NCBI GenBank assembly: GCA_937872175.1
Contig: CALMPI010000009.1
Span: forward strand, 124,001-188,000
From: an uncultured Flavobacteriales bacterium
Lineage (GTDB): Bacteria > Bacteroidota > Bacteroidia > Flavobacteriales_F > PHOS-HE28
Direction of reading: 5' to 3'
DNA length: 64,000 nucleotides
The position numbers were made by a program, and so were the translations under genes. The notes beneath the pieces are model-generated. The model did no database searches and was not told the DNA's origin. It worked only from the letters and a program-made list of their open reading frames with translations. Below, one piece after another: positions 63,478 to 64,000 of this stretch. Numbering within the stretch: the first letter of the stretch is position 1; every line of letters starts with the position of its first letter.

Positions 63478-64000
63478 TCAAGGAGGACGGGTGCGGTCCG
63501 GCACGCGATGTCCCTCGGGCCCGGGAAACAGTTCCTGGTGCTTCACCACGGGGAAGCCGAAGAGCCCGTCGTGGAAGGTGGTTCGCAGCGTGTCGGCGGA
63601 CCACACGGCCGGGTCCAACGGGGCCAGGCGCAGCTTGCGCGGGAAGTCGGCGTAGGCATCGCCTTCGAGGTGGAGCAGCAGGCCATCGAGGTCCGCGCGG
63701 CGCTCGATGCCGACGATGCGGAGGTCCTCCGCCCGTTCGCGGCCCACCATGCGGTTGAGGCTGAGCGCGAGCAGAGCGAGCAAGGGCAGCCCGCCGAAGA
63801 GCCCGGCGATGAAGGAGGCCCAGGGGCCGAAGCGGTAGCGGCGGTCGAGCAGCCGGGCCACCACGGCGATGAGGGCCACGAACGCACCGAGCAGGCGCAG
63901 CCAGCCGTCCACGGTGAGCAGGGTGGGGCCGGCCAGGACGGCCACGCACGGCACGCCGATGAACCAGAGGGGGATCAGGTGGCCCCACCGCAGCCGATGG
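63478..64000 (-). CDS. Membrane protein, 5' end beyond the window
   Basis: Partial gene; the open frame runs off the right edge, and GTG 63954 is only an internal candidate start. About three hydrophobic helices (PLWFIGVPCVAVLAG, LLGAFVALIAVVARLL, SFIAGLFGGLPLLALLALS), then a soluble C-terminal domain of about 90 residues (LHLEGDAYADFPRKLRLAPL, TLRTTFHDGLFGFPVVKH). I do not recognise the family. Confidence 0.7.
   Translation of the reverse strand, partial: HRLRWGHLIPLWFIGVPCVAVLAGPTLLTVDGWLRLLGAFVALIAVVARLLDRRYRFGPWASFIAGLFGGLPLLALLALSLNRMVGRERAEDLRIVGIERRADLDGLLLHLEGDAYADFPRKLRLAPLDPAVWSADTLRTTFHDGLFGFPVVKHQELFPGPEGHRVPDRTRPP

Overview
The window looks like chromosomal DNA from a GC-rich member of the Bacteroidota, most likely an uncultured Flavobacteriales-type lineage; GC content is roughly two thirds by eye. 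Supporting signs are type IX secretion (T9SS) cargo proteins, a PorV/PorQ-family protein, a DUF6089 (PorG-like) outer-membrane protein, DUF2911 and DUF3127 proteins, a LytS/LytTR pair, a GH3-family protein, and the Bacteroidota -7 promoter element TAnnTTTG, here very often TAnnTTCG. Shine-Dalgarno sequences are mostly absent. I see no insertion sequence, prophage, CRISPR array, rRNA or replication origin. Coding density is high and the content is mainly housekeeping.

Layout. 136-9126: operon of a TonB-dependent receptor, a 1367-residue secreted protein and a PorV-family protein. 9198-12795: greA, a HIT hydrolase, ruvC (opposite strand), a YbhN-like membrane protein and a family 2 glycosyltransferase. 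12802-14102: DUF3127 protein with an SSB-like acidic tail and a flavin reductase-like protein. 14163-18393: tRNA-Leu(UAG), trigger factor, two tandem clpP genes and clpX. 18444-22059: DUF2911 protein, SDR and a T9SS cargo. 22223-29832: Na+/solute symporter, PIG-L deacetylase, second DUF2911 protein, LytTR regulator and sensor kinase. 30028-32185: lipoprotein, folA, thyA. 32197-40381: ClC channel/antiporter, lipoprotein, CNT nucleoside transporter, second YbhN-like protein, a 46-residue MetS-like subunit with its NSS transporter, bifunctional nuclease. 40647-47332: etfA/etfB, LamG-domain secreted protein, pyruvate dehydrogenase E1 beta, membrane pyrophosphatase. 47413-54775: small membrane protein, two deoxynucleoside kinases, GH3 protein with a predicted propeller partner, DUF2797 protein, SppA, FolK. 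54879-64000: TPR/OmpA-like lipoprotein, PorG-like protein, TrmH-type methylase, mutS, tRNA-Gly and tRNA-Leu(UAA), GluQ-type synthetase, fatty acid desaturase, truncated membrane protein.

Themes. Proteostasis: tig-clpP1-clpP2-clpX. Nucleotide and folate supply: CNT transporter, two kinases, thyA, folA, folK. Cell surface: three probable T9SS cargos, PorV-like and PorG-like proteins, TonB receptor.

Most unusual signals: degenerate seven-base tandem repeats in several intergenic gaps, one of which encodes part of a signal peptide; two neighbouring genes with internal stretches of markedly lower GC; a clpP duplication with a 179-bp almost identical block ending at the catalytic serine codon; a MetS-like micro-protein; and -7 promoter elements only about 4-9 nt from several start codons, suggesting very short or absent leaders. 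I found no clear-cut new multi-gene defence or metabolic system.
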